A DNA stretch of 38,955 bases from Flavobacterium profundi (GTDB taxonomy: Bacteria; Bacteroidota; Bacteroidia; Flavobacteriales; Flavobacteriaceae): NCBI RefSeq assembly GCF_006491645.1, contig NZ_VDCZ01000020.1, forward strand, positions 1 through 38,955, in the 5' to 3' direction. The notes beneath the pieces are model-generated. The model had not been told where the DNA came from and did not search any database. It saw only the letters and a list, made by a program, of their open reading frames with translations. Position 1 is the stretch's first letter, and every line of letters starts with the position of its first letter. The position numbers and the translations under genes were made by a program. This document shows positions 1 to 6,690 of the stretch, piece after piece.

Positions 1-77
1 TCAAAAGTCTCTTTTTTTGTCTCCTTACATGAAGTAAAAAGAAGTAAAAATGATATTGTCAGTCCTAATATTTTCAT
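1..77 (-). CDS. Lipoprotein N-terminus (partial, runs off left edge)
   Basis: Only the first 25 codons are in the window. They encode a typical lipoprotein signal peptide: MKI start, a hydrophobic core, and the lipobox LFTSC with the lipidated Cys at residue 17, followed by a Lys/Thr/Glu-rich tether. The ATG lies about 33 bases from the R'' box of site A, the same spacing seen for other minus-strand cassette genes here, so it is probably the first gene of the next cassette. Its function cannot be judged from this fragment. Confidence 0.6.
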   Translation of the reverse strand, partial: MKILGLTISFLLLFTSCKETKKETF

Positions 78-101
78 CTGTTACTGTCGTCTTTTAAAAT
101 G

Positions 102-235
102 CCCTATAACGTTATCAGGCTTGCAGAAGTGGCAAAAAGTAAGCCTTAATTTTCGATTTTGCCAAAACATTACAAACACAAAACCAACTTTAAATTAAAC
201 CCGAACTTGCCATTTTTGCAAACCTGTGTTAGCAT
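102..235. repeat. attC-like recombination site A
   Basis: Outer box CCCTATAAC (102-110), a 5-nt spacer, left arm 116-133 (CAGGCTTGCAGAAGTGGC), a variable centre, right arm 209-226 (GCCATTTTTGCAAACCTG), a 1-nt spacer, then GTTAGCAT (228-235). The arms pair except for three positions: one C/A and two G/T. It bounds the first complete cassette on the left; that cassette ends in ATGCTAAC, the complement of GTTAGCAT. Confidence 0.75.
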
Positions 236-261
236 TAGTGCGGTTTTTAAAAACTTAATTT

Positions 262-504
262 ATGACACTAAAAGAAAAAATACAAAAATATTTAGACGAA
301 AGCATCAATGATGAATGGTTAGCTGGAGGTTTGACATTTATAGCAGAAGACTACACTATGCAAATGATGTCTTTTTTATCATTTCATAAAATAAAAATAG
401 AAGATTGTAAATATTATCTTCCTGACGGAACATTGATTGCAGAAAACAACGAAGAAATGTTGAAAGAATTTAGAAAACATTATAAAATAAAAGATGAAAA
501 GTAA
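262..504 (+). CDS. Cassette-borne hypothetical protein (80 aa)
   Basis: A small soluble-looking protein of 80 residues that I do not recognise. It begins MTLKEKIQKYLDE, probably an amphipathic helix, has an aromatic and Met-rich middle (around residues 28-42), and a charged C-terminus. There is no signal peptide or membrane segment. The ATG follows AACTTAATTT, a usual A/T-rich Bacteroidota start context, 27 bases after the end of site A. It is the first gene in a cassette whose genes read rightwards, opposite to most others in the array. Its stop overlaps the start of the next small gene by 11 bases, so the two are probably translated together. Confidence 0.6.
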   Translation: MTLKEKIQKYLDESINDEWLAGGLTFIAEDYTMQMMSFLSFHKIKIEDCKYYLPDGTLIAENNEEMLKEFRKHYKIKDEK

Positions 505-664
505 TATATCAAAAAAAATAATTTCTGAAACATCAGAAGAAACAAAACAAAAAGCAAGGGATTATTCTGAAAAAAGAATAAACTGCAAACACCCAAGAGA
601 ACAAAGAAGTTACATTGGTAAAAATCTTTTAAGATGCAATGTTTGTGGTGTAGAATTTTCGTAG
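494..664 (+). CDS. Small putative zinc-ribbon protein (56 aa)
   Basis: A 56-residue frame starting MKSNISKKIISE and ending in TAG, 5 bases before the R'' box of site B. The C-terminal half has CKHP at residues 31-34 and CNVC at 48-51, four potential zinc ligands (C, H, C, C) around a basic stretch, as in small zinc ribbons. The start overlaps the preceding gene by 11 bases, and the gene fits exactly between that gene and the recombination site, which supports it being real. Its function is unknown; nucleic-acid or protein binding is possible but only inferred. Confidence 0.6.
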   Translation: MKSNISKKIISETSEETKQKARDYSEKRINCKHPREQRSYIGKNLLRCNVCGVEFS

Positions 665-669
665 CATTG

Positions 670-805
670 ATGCTAACGTTTTGCGGCTACAAGTAGTGGC
701 GTGAGCCAACACCAAGCCATAACAAATATAAACTTATTTTAGAAAATTCGGAGAATTTACGGAATATTACTGAACTAGCCATTACTTGTAACTGCTGTTG
801 GCAAA
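670..805. repeat. attC-like recombination site B
   Basis: ATGCTAAC (670-677), spacer GTTTT, left arm 683-700 (GCGGCTACAAGTAGTGGC), a centre containing AAAATTCGGAGAATTT, right arm 778-795 (GCCATTACTTGTAACTGC), a 1-nt spacer, then GTTGGCAAA (797-805). Site F (5742-5880) is nearly the same along its whole length. The A/T-rich 806-930 stretch up to the next gene shows no gene. Confidence 0.8.
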
Positions 806-930
806 TCGTTTTTTATATAATCTTTTATGATATCAAATTATATTAATACAAAAACTGAATTTTAATAAAATTTAAAAATATTGAAAAAAAACAACCAACA
901 ACTATCCTGTTTTTTAATATAGTATTTAAA

Positions 931-1440
931 TTATTGTTTTGAAAGTTTTAATGTCAATTTTTCATTATCTTCTAAATTAGCTGAACCTTGTGTTAAAAAT
1001 TCATCTGATAAAAAAAACAACTCTAATTCTAAATTATTTTCATCAATTGAACGTATAAAGTATCTTTTTTGAAGCATACCACCATTGTAACCACCAGATT
1101 GGCTAAATATCCTTAAAACTTTAACATTGGGGTCATTTGTGTAATCTATTACACTATAGCTGTAATTTAATGTTGTGACTTGAAAACCTGTAACACCGTT
1201 GTTTCTGCAGAAGGTTTCTGTTACGTTTTCAGGGCTGGTAAATTCCAAGGCATAATTATTTTTAAAACAAGTGCTTGGATAAAATTCATTATTAGAAGAT
1301 GTGTAAAATTGCTGTTCTAAATTCCATTTTCCGACTAGCTGTTCTTCTAAATTTGGTTCTTGATTAACATCATCGTCTTTACCGCACGAAAAAATTAAAC
1401 AAAGTGTAAGGATTGCAAAAAAGATTTTGTTTTTTTTCAT
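931..1440 (-). CDS. Lipocalin-like lipoprotein (169 aa)
   Basis: The signal peptide has a lipobox ending LIFSC (Cys19), followed by an acidic GKDDD tether. The mature part starts with a VGKWNL motif near residue 36, typical of the lipocalin-like domains common in Bacteroidota lipoproteins, and continues as short beta strands. The segment SGGYNGG (about 116-122) and the following FIRSIDENNLELELFF match the upstream neighbour at 1637-2122 (TGGYTGG, FYIRELSNQNLKLELFY), so the two are diverged paralogues. It is the last gene of a three-gene minus-strand cassette bounded by sites C and B. It is probably exported and membrane-anchored; its ligand is unknown. Confidence 0.7.
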   Translation of the reverse strand: MKKNKIFFAILTLCLIFSCGKDDDVNQEPNLEEQLVGKWNLEQQFYTSSNNEFYPSTCFKNNYALEFTSPENVTETFCRNNGVTGFQVTTLNYSYSVIDYTNDPNVKVLRIFSQSGGYNGGMLQKRYFIRSIDENNLELELFFLSDEFLTQGSANLEDNEKLTLKLSKQ

Positions 1441-1475
1441 TTTTTAAATTTTGTTTTTGTTAATAATGTTAGATT

Positions 1476-1625
1476 TTAAAAGTTATCTAATTTGTCATTT
1501 ACTGAGTGAAGTTTAATTTTTAATTCACCATTAGATTTTTTGAGATCTTTTATGTCAATTTGCAGTTTTTCAATTACTGTAATTAAGTCTAAAATTGTTT
1601 GTTCAAGTCGCTGTATTTCAGTCAT
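1476..1625 (-). CDS. Small coiled-coil protein (49 aa)
   Basis: A 49-residue frame beginning MTEIQRLEQTILDLI and ending SVNDKLDNF, with a clear heptad pattern of Leu/Ile over nearly its whole length, so it is probably a single coiled coil. It sits between two lipocalin-like lipoprotein genes in the same direction, 11 bases after the stop of the upstream one, which suggests one transcript. No homologue is recognised. It could be a small oligomerising partner; the assignment rests on the open frame, spacing and helix periodicity only. Confidence 0.5.
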   Translation of the reverse strand: MTEIQRLEQTILDLITVIEKLQIDIKDLKKSNGELKIKLHSVNDKLDNF

Positions 1626-1636
1626 AAAATAATTTT

Positions 1637-2122
1637 TTAATTAACCTTTGTCCAATTAGAAATCCAAATTTCACTAGCTGGGACATTACCTTCCTGACCA
1701 TATCCGTCAATTTCATAAAAAAGTTCTAATTTCAAGTTTTGATTAGATAATTCTCGAATGTAAAATTTCATAGTAAATTCACCTCCAGTATAACCACCTG
1801 TTGGATTTGTATAAGTTAATACGTTGTTTACTACTGAATAGTCTAATAATGTATTACTGCCTACTTCTGTACAATTTGTATTATAGCCAATTTGGTCATA
1901 TTCTTTTATATCTAACTTATTGTTTTCAAAAAATTCAAAAGTTTCTAATAATTCACATTGGTCTAAATTTTCTATGTTACCACCATATTTTGAAGAAGAA
2001 ATTTTCCATTTTCCAAATATTTCTGCGGAAATATTGGAATCATTTGAATCATCGGAAGAACAAGAAATTCCTAAAAAAGGAATAATTAATAACATTTTGT
2101 AATTCATCTTAATTTTTTTCAT
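1637..2122 (-). CDS. Lipocalin-like lipoprotein (161 aa)
   Basis: An N-terminal signal with a lipobox ending LGISC (Cys21) and an acidic SSDDSNDS tether is followed by FGKWKISSS, the usual first strand of lipocalin-like domains. Two later Cys residues (QCE and NCT) may form a disulfide in the periplasm or outside the cell. It shares a C-terminal block with the gene at 931-1440 (TGGYTGG then FYIRELSNQNLKLELFY). It is the first gene of its cassette, starting about 43 bases inside the cassette end at site C. The cassette location suggests a niche-specific envelope role, which is inference. Confidence 0.7.
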   Translation of the reverse strand: MKKIKMNYKMLLIIPFLGISCSSDDSNDSNISAEIFGKWKISSSKYGGNIENLDQCELLETFEFFENNKLDIKEYDQIGYNTNCTEVGSNTLLDYSVVNNVLTYTNPTGGYTGGEFTMKFYIRELSNQNLKLELFYEIDGYGQEGNVPASEIWISNWTKVN

Positions 2123-2164
2123 TGTATTTTTTGTTTAAATTTTGCACAATAGTTGGTTAAAATG

Positions 2165-2301
2165 TTTGCCAACGTTTTGCGTGTATGAGAAGTAGCGGAT
2201 TAAAAAGCATTTCACTTTCAGTTTGGTACTGACTTTTATTATATGTGCTGACCTTTGATTTAGCACTAAAACCGCTATTTCTTATACACGCTGTTACCTG
2301 C
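2165..2301. repeat. attC-like recombination site C
   Basis: TTTGCCAAC (2165-2173), spacer GTTTT, left arm 2179-2198 (GCGTGTATGAGAAGTAGCGG), right arm 2272-2291 (CCGCTATTTCTTATACACGC), a 1-nt spacer, then GTTACCTGC (2293-2301). The arm sequence is unrelated to sites B and F, but the architecture, spacers and pairing are the same, so structure rather than sequence is conserved. The arms differ from perfect pairing at two G/T positions. Confidence 0.78.
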
Positions 2302-2352
2302 TGGCTATTTTTATTTCAGTATATATTTCCTTTTTTATTTTAGAAAACATTT

Positions 2353-2790
2353 TTACTTTTCTGTCGGATTATCTTTTGGAAAAAAATTATAAACACCTTT
2401 ACCTTCTGCAATTAGTTCATCATTTTGGAAGGCTTTCATTTTCGTTACAAGTATTCTATTTCCAAATCTAACAATTTTGCCTTCTACAATTATTGATGAT
2501 GCTTCCGCTCCTTTCAAATAATCAACTCTTATATCAATTGTAGATAACTTATCCTCAAAAGATTTAAAGTGAGTTCCGCCCGCAATTCCTCCAACAGAAT
2601 CCATTATTGTTGCAATAATTCCTCCGTGCCATCTATTTCTTCTAAAATCTCCGACTACTTCGTCTCTGAATGGAACACTAACCTTTACAAATCCTTTTTC
2701 AAGAACTAATAATTTTAGTCCTAAAAATTTATGAATTGGAATGTGTTGTTCAATTACTTGTTTAAATAATTCAATGTTTTGTTCTGTCAT
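2353..2790 (-). CDS. PaaI-type hotdog thioesterase (145 aa)
   Basis: Length and sequence fit the PaaI/DUF4442-like hotdog-fold acyl-CoA thioesterases. The family signature HGGIIATIMDSVGGIA (residues about 55-70) supplies the conserved HGG on the central helix and the Asp that activates water in many members. The stretch STIDIRVDYLKG (about 83-94) is the typical following strand pair. These enzymes work as dimers or tetramers in the cytoplasm and hydrolyse acyl-CoA esters; the substrate cannot be read from sequence. It is the only gene in its cassette, between sites C and D, starting about 30 bases inside the cassette end. A metabolic enzyme as a single-gene cassette is typical of chromosomal integrons. 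Confidence 0.8.
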   Translation of the reverse strand: MTEQNIELFKQVIEQHIPIHKFLGLKLLVLEKGFVKVSVPFRDEVVGDFRRNRWHGGIIATIMDSVGGIAGGTHFKSFEDKLSTIDIRVDYLKGAEASSIIVEGKIVRFGNRILVTKMKAFQNDELIAEGKGVYNFFPKDNPTEK

Positions 2791-2819
2791 TTTTTTTAAG
2801 TTTTATTATTTTTTAGCTT

Positions 2820-2952
2820 GCAGGTAACGTTTTGTGGCTTTGCTTAGTGGCGAGGAATAAGCACTGCCGATTATTACTGTTTTTTAGTTTCTCGCCGAAA
2901 CTTTTTTGATAAACCCTGAACTTCGCCATTGAGCAAAACCGCTGTTGTGTAA
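2820..2952. repeat. attC-like recombination site D
   Basis: GCAGGTAAC (2820-2828), spacer GTTTT, left arm 2834-2851 (GTGGCTTTGCTTAGTGGC), right arm 2925-2942 (GCCATTGAGCAAAACCGC), a 1-nt spacer, then GTTGTGTAA (2944-2952). GCAGGTAAC is the exact complement of GTTACCTGC at the end of site C, marking the two ends of one cassette. Confidence 0.78.
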
Positions 2953-2960
2953 TCGGCTTT

Positions 2961-3680
2961 TTATAGATTATTTAAATCTTTCAAATAGTTATCAGTAGCT
3001 GAATTAAGTATTTTACTAATTTCTATTTTATCTACTTCTTTGTCAGAAGAATCTTTTAACAAGTTTATCTTATTCTCAAACTCATCTTTTGTTAAAACTC
3101 CTGAATCAAGTAAACTTTTTAGCTGTTTATATTCCGTTGAGTTTTTCAATTCTCGTTCAGATATGTCTGTTTCAATTTTTCCAATTTTCTGATTATATTC
3201 TTCATCTGTTAGTATTCCTTTTTCTTTTAAATTTACTAAGTTTGAAATTGTAGACTCTAATTTCATCTTAGTCTCAGTAACTTTTCTTTCATTTGTGCCT
3301 TCAAAATAATATTTAGGTTCTTTGTTTAACACATTTCCTTTTGATAATTCAAAGCAATAGAATGCTGAAGAAAAATAGGATAATAGAACAAAAAAGTTTA
3401 TAAATGAAAAATTATCAATACCCTGATAGAAACCATATAAACCTGCTAAAATTAAAAATGCCCCAAAAACTGAATAGAGTGAGTTTGCTTTTGTAGGTTC
3501 TTTTTTTGCAGATGGACTAAATATTAATCCTATAATTCCTGGAATTAAGCCAAGCATCATAAAAAAGGAATAACCTCTTCCGATATGTTTACTTCGTCCA
3601 ACAAATTCGGCACTCAATAAAGCTACCACTACAACTGTTATTGCAGGTATAAAAGTTTCGTATAAAAATTGTTCTTTCAT
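2961..3680 (-). CDS. Membrane protein with two SHOCT-like motifs (239 aa)
   Basis: The N-terminal half carries about three to four hydrophobic segments (around residues 10-27, 39-55, 68-85 and 90-108). The cytoplasmic C-terminal half is charged and helical, with two copies of the SHOCT pattern (short C-terminal domain, a small helical oligomerisation motif): LKEKGILTDEEYNQKI near 152-167 and LLDSGVLTKDEFENKI near 191-206. SHOCT motifs usually sit at protein ends and mediate assembly. The stop lies 8 bases from site D. It shares its cassette with a divergently transcribed gene at 3748-4308. The precise role is unknown. Confidence 0.6.
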   Translation of the reverse strand: MKEQFLYETFIPAITVVVVALLSAEFVGRSKHIGRGYSFFMMLGLIPGIIGLIFSPSAKKEPTKANSLYSVFGAFLILAGLYGFYQGIDNFSFINFFVLLSYFSSAFYCFELSKGNVLNKEPKYYFEGTNERKVTETKMKLESTISNLVNLKEKGILTDEEYNQKIGKIETDISERELKNSTEYKQLKSLLDSGVLTKDEFENKINLLKDSSDKEVDKIEISKILNSATDNYLKDLNNL

Positions 3681-3747
3681 AAGAGGTTTTATTTAAACTG
3701 CAATTTATAAAAATCTTTTCTTACTTTTGGTTTTTAATTTTCAAAAA

Positions 3748-4308
3748 ATGTTTTATAAAAATTACCTAAAATTTTTAGATTCTATTCTACGTTGCTTTTC
3801 AGATGATTATAATAATAGTAAATCGGTAGATGATTTAAAACAGTTTGTATTTAAAAATGTTTTATCTAAAGGTTATGATATAAATAAACCTGATAAAAAC
3901 CTTAAAAGAATTACAGAGGAAGTTTTTACCTATACAGACTATTTGAAGTATGGTATTGAGTTTTTAAAACAAGAAGGTTTAATAACTTACGACGATACAA
4001 AAAGAGATAGTGAAAAAAGTGTCAGAATAACGTCTAAAGGTTTTAACAAGATAAAAACTGAAGGTTTCTATAAAAAATCAAAAAACGATAAAATAAATGT
4101 TTGGCTTCAACGTTCCGTTTGGTTTTCTGCTTTAGCTACTTTATGTATCACTTTATATACTCAATTCATTAGAACAAAAAGTGATTGTATCTGTAATACT
4201 CTTTATAAAACTTCCACAGATTGTAATCATAATATTCAATCATATCCCACTCCAAGTAAATTTCACAAACAATATTCCCTAAAAGACTCACTCCAAGAAT
4301 ACAAATAA
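3748..4308 (+). CDS. Cassette-borne hypothetical membrane-anchored protein (186 aa)
   Basis: I take the ATG at 3748 (MFYKNYLKFLD) rather than an upstream TTG. Residues 1-105 look soluble; YGIEFLKQEGLITYDD followed by SVRITSKGFNKIK (about 70-105) resembles the recognition helix and wing of a winged-helix fold, but this is weak. One hydrophobic segment (VWFSALATLCITLYTQFI, about 122-139) is followed by a Cys-containing tail. The gene is divergent from 2961-3680 with a 67-base gap that must hold both promoters. Its unrelated neighbour and odd direction suggest an independently acquired part of the cassette. No family is recognised. Confidence 0.5.
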   Translation: MFYKNYLKFLDSILRCFSDDYNNSKSVDDLKQFVFKNVLSKGYDINKPDKNLKRITEEVFTYTDYLKYGIEFLKQEGLITYDDTKRDSEKSVRITSKGFNKIKTEGFYKKSKNDKINVWLQRSVWFSALATLCITLYTQFIRTKSDCICNTLYKTSTDCNHNIQSYPTPSKFHKQYSLKDSLQEYK

Positions 4309-4385
4309 TAAAAGTATCAAAATTCATTTTTCTGTTTAGTTTATTTTCTAAACATTATGTATTTTTCAGCGTCATTTCTAAGCTG

Positions 4386-4523
4386 TTACACAACGGTCCG
4401 CGGCTAAAGAAAGTGGCGTGAGCCAAAACCAAGCCAACCCAAAAATAGACAAAAATTAGAAAATTCGGAGAATTTTCGGAAAATTCTTGACCAAGCCATT
4501 TACTTTAACCGCTGTTGTAGGAA
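4386..4523. repeat. attC-like recombination site E
   Basis: TTACACAAC (4386-4394), spacer GGTCC, left arm 4400-4417 (GCGGCTAAAGAAAGTGGC), a centre sharing AGAAAATTCGGAGAATTT with sites B and F, right arm 4495-4512 (GCCATTTACTTTAACCGC), a 1-nt spacer, then GTTGTAGGAA (4514-4523). TTACACAAC is the complement of GTTGTGTAA at site D. The 4309-4385 stretch before it holds no gene that I can see. Confidence 0.78.
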
Positions 4524-4527
4524 GTTT

Positions 4528-5379
4528 TTATTTTGTAGGATAACTTTTATTTTCTATGAAATAATACATTAGTAAATTAAAAATATCATTATCTCTATAC
4601 GTATCAATTTTAAAAGAATGACCAGTTTCAAACAGTCCAAAAAATAAATTTACTTGAGGTAATCCATTAATAATTTTGAATTCATATGGATTAGTTTCCG
4701 ATACTTTTATTCCTTTCCATTCGCTAGAAAATGTAACATCTTCTAATTTTAAATTTTTTAAATCTGCTACTATCTTTCCTTTTTTATTTACAATTGTTCC
4801 ATTTTTATAAAATTTATAATCCATATATTTAAAAAAGCCATCTTTTTTTAATAGCCTTAAGTAATTGTCAAATCTATCCTCAAAAGTTATTTTAGAAATG
4901 TGATTGTACATAAGAATTAATATTTCAAATGCATCTTTTTTTACTTTAACTTCAAACCAACTATTTTGAATTAATGGTATGTCAACTGATAAATCAAGTA
5001 TATTACCTTCATCATCTCTATCATGAAGACCAACTCCAAAAAGTACTTTTCTTTCATTCAAAAAGCCTTTTGAAATTACATTTGACTTGAAAATTAAATT
5101 AGAAATATATTTGTATTCTAATGGAAATTCATAACCGTCCATTTCAAGATAATGCAATCCAAAACGAGTGTTGCCGACAGACCAATAACTATCCTCATCA
5201 GGTAATTTTATGTGCTCATTTTGTTTGTCCTTATAATCTTTATATGTTTTTATAAGTTTTTCTTTAGATTTTGATAGGTAATTAAAAAGATTACTTTCAG
5301 TGCTTAAAAATTCATGACAATGTTTGCATTTTTTTGCTTCATCTTGTATTTCTTCAAAGCAATAAGGACATTTTTTCAT
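4528..5379 (-). CDS. Zinc-ribbon hypothetical protein (283 aa)
   Basis: The N-terminus is a clear rubredoxin-like zinc ribbon: CPYC at residues 4-7 and CKHC at 18-21, separated by an acidic loop. A Lys-rich linker (about 34-57) leads into a 220-residue domain of mixed strands and aromatic residues that I do not recognise. There is no signal peptide, so it is cytoplasmic. It is the second gene of a two-gene minus-strand cassette (sites F to E), 14 bases after the stop of the 107-aa gene. The ribbon suggests protein or nucleic-acid binding; the large domain probably sets the function. Confidence 0.6.
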   Translation of the reverse strand: MKKCPYCFEEIQDEAKKCKHCHEFLSTESNLFNYLSKSKEKLIKTYKDYKDKQNEHIKLPDEDSYWSVGNTRFGLHYLEMDGYEFPLEYKYISNLIFKSNVISKGFLNERKVLFGVGLHDRDDEGNILDLSVDIPLIQNSWFEVKVKKDAFEILILMYNHISKITFEDRFDNYLRLLKKDGFFKYMDYKFYKNGTIVNKKGKIVADLKNLKLEDVTFSSEWKGIKVSETNPYEFKIINGLPQVNLFFGLFETGHSFKIDTYRDNDIFNLLMYYFIENKSYPTK

Positions 5380-5393
5380 ATATATTTATTTTA

Positions 5394-5717
5394 TCAAAAA
5401 TTAAAAATTATATTGTTTTTAGCACAATATTCAGAAATAGTTGTATGAACTACTTCTCCACGGATTCCATTTGAAATCACTACATAAATTTTAAGTTCGG
5501 TTTCTGCAGACAAATATAATAGAGATTGATTGACTGCATCTCTATTACTTAAAGCATGATGTATTGAACGTAAAACTGCAATCCTCGGCGCAATTTTATT
5601 CACTAATTTATAGAAATTATTTAAAATTAGTGGGTCAGTAGGACCAATAAAAGTGTAATCATTGCGTAAAAGAAACGGTTGAAACTGGCTTTCTAATTCA
5701 AATAATTTTTCTCTCAT
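5394..5717 (-). CDS. Cassette-borne hypothetical protein (107 aa)
   Basis: A soluble protein of 107 residues with no recognisable family. It has alternating helices and strands (for instance TELKIYVVISNGIRGEVVH near 73-91) and no signal or membrane segment. It is the first gene of its cassette: the ATG is about 25 bases inside the cassette end at site F, and it runs into the zinc-ribbon gene with a 14-base gap. Co-carriage on one cassette suggests the two products act together, but nothing in either sequence tells how. Confidence 0.55.
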   Translation of the reverse strand: MREKLFELESQFQPFLLRNDYTFIGPTDPLILNNFYKLVNKIAPRIAVLRSIHHALSNRDAVNQSLLYLSAETELKIYVVISNGIRGEVVHTTISEYCAKNNIIFNF

Positions 5718-5741
5718 ACTTTTCGTAATTTTTTTTAAAAT

Positions 5742-5880
5742 TTCCTACAACGTTTTGCGGCTACAAGTAGTGGCGTAAACCATAACCAAGCCATAACAAA
5801 TATAAACTTATTTTAGAAAATTCGGAGAATTTTCGGAATAGTACTGAACTAGCCATTACTTGTAACCGCTGTTAGCAACA
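5742..5880. repeat. attC-like recombination site F
   Basis: TTCCTACAAC (5742-5751), spacer GTTTT, left arm 5757-5774 (GCGGCTACAAGTAGTGGC), right arm 5852-5869 (GCCATTACTTGTAACCGC), a 1-nt spacer, then GTTAGCAACA (5871-5880). TTCCTACAAC complements GTTGTAGGAA at site E. By eye it differs from site B at about eight positions over 120 bases. Confidence 0.8.
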
Positions 5881-5885
5881 GTTTT

Positions 5886-6563
5886 TTATTGTCCAATATC
5901 ATTAATACCTTCGAGATATTTTAATTCAATTTTAGTTGTCTTTTTGAATTCAGATATTTCTTTATCATTCATATATCCGATTACTGCATCTTGTCCGAGA
6001 ACATAAACTGTAAATTTTTTAGTGTTTTTATTTACGGAATTTACTTCTTGAATTTTGTCAAATAACTCTCCGTCAACCCAATCATTGTCAATTCTCAAAT
6101 TCCATTTATAACTTTTACCTTCAAAATCAAAAGAAACCCAAGCTTGTTCATTTTCTATATCAACGTAATCTTTTATATTTTCAAGGTTTAATTGTCCTTT
6201 TGAAATTCTTTTTAAGTTTTCAAGAATATCTACATACGAACCATGGTCTTCAATACATTCTGCATCAAAATGCCAACAATCGTCAGTAATAGGAGTGTAA
6301 GGTTCTTTTTCAATTGTAGAACCTAAACAAACATACATCAAATTCCACGGGTCATTTTCAAATTCTGATTTATCAAAAGATTCCAATAGACTTTCTTTGG
6401 TAATACCATTATTAAATTTAAAACCTAACTTTTGAAAAGAATCCAATTGTTGTTCAAATGTTGCTTTTGGTATTTTTTTTACATTTTCTTGGATGAACTT
6501 ATATGCTTTGAAACCATTCAGTATAAAAAATACACTGACCATTATTATAATTGATTTTACCAT
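5886..6563 (-). CDS. Cassette-borne hypothetical membrane-anchored protein (225 aa)
   Basis: I choose the ATG at 6563 (MVKSIIIMVSVFFILNGF) because it gives a proper N-terminal membrane anchor or signal and lies 16 bases inside the cassette end; the longer open frame upstream would run through the recombination boundary. The remaining 200 residues are charged and look exported, with Cys residues in CLGS, DDCWHFD and ECIEDHG that could form disulfides. No family is recognised. It is the cassette closest to the recombinase, so under an integron model it is the most recently acquired and the best expressed. The stop lies 6 bases from site F. Confidence 0.6.
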   Translation of the reverse strand: MVKSIIIMVSVFFILNGFKAYKFIQENVKKIPKATFEQQLDSFQKLGFKFNNGITKESLLESFDKSEFENDPWNLMYVCLGSTIEKEPYTPITDDCWHFDAECIEDHGSYVDILENLKRISKGQLNLENIKDYVDIENEQAWVSFDFEGKSYKWNLRIDNDWVDGELFDKIQEVNSVNKNTKKFTVYVLGQDAVIGYMNDKEISEFKKTTKIELKYLEGINDIGQ

Positions 6564-6578
6564 ATTTTTTTTCAAAAT

Positions 6579-6659
6579 TGTTGCTAACTTATTTATATGT
6601 CTGACTTCTTCAGACCTATACAACAACCATTTGTTAGATAGGTCTGAAAACAGTCAGAC
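6579..6659 (-). other. Putative attI-like insertion site
   Basis: The last cassette ends here with TGTTGCTAAC (6579-6588). The flanking DNA is not an attC; it is an imperfect palindrome with arms 6599-6619 and 6638-6659 (GTCTGAC, TTCAGACCTAT and their complements). On the minus strand it reads hairpin, ATATAAATAAG, then TTAGCAACA, which resembles the G/TT junction of attI sites. It lies between the array and the recombinase stop, where a primary insertion site is expected. The function is inferred. Confidence 0.5.
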
Positions 6660-6690
6660 TTTTTTCTTACCCAAAAATAATAATTATCTA

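Noticed and set aside
102..5880. The repeated inverted sites as CRISPR repeats or REP elements
   Set aside because: Spacings are irregular and large, with genes between, and the outer boxes vary in a cassette-specific, matching manner; neither CRISPR nor REP explains this.
102..5880. The inverted sites as ordinary terminators
   Set aside because: Stems are separated by 70-80 bases with a variable centre and lack the T-run; they also precede genes in both directions.
229..6588. Array polarity read rightwards, with the recombinase at the far end
   Set aside because: Spacer asymmetry could allow it, but most genes read leftwards, stops lie just before the sites, and the non-attC boundary next to the recombinase looks like attI. 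I keep leftward polarity as the better model, not as proven.
6564..6626. Extended N-terminus of the 5886-6563 gene
   Set aside because: It would cross the cassette boundary at 6588 and its start codon has no suitable context; the shorter start gives a proper membrane anchor.
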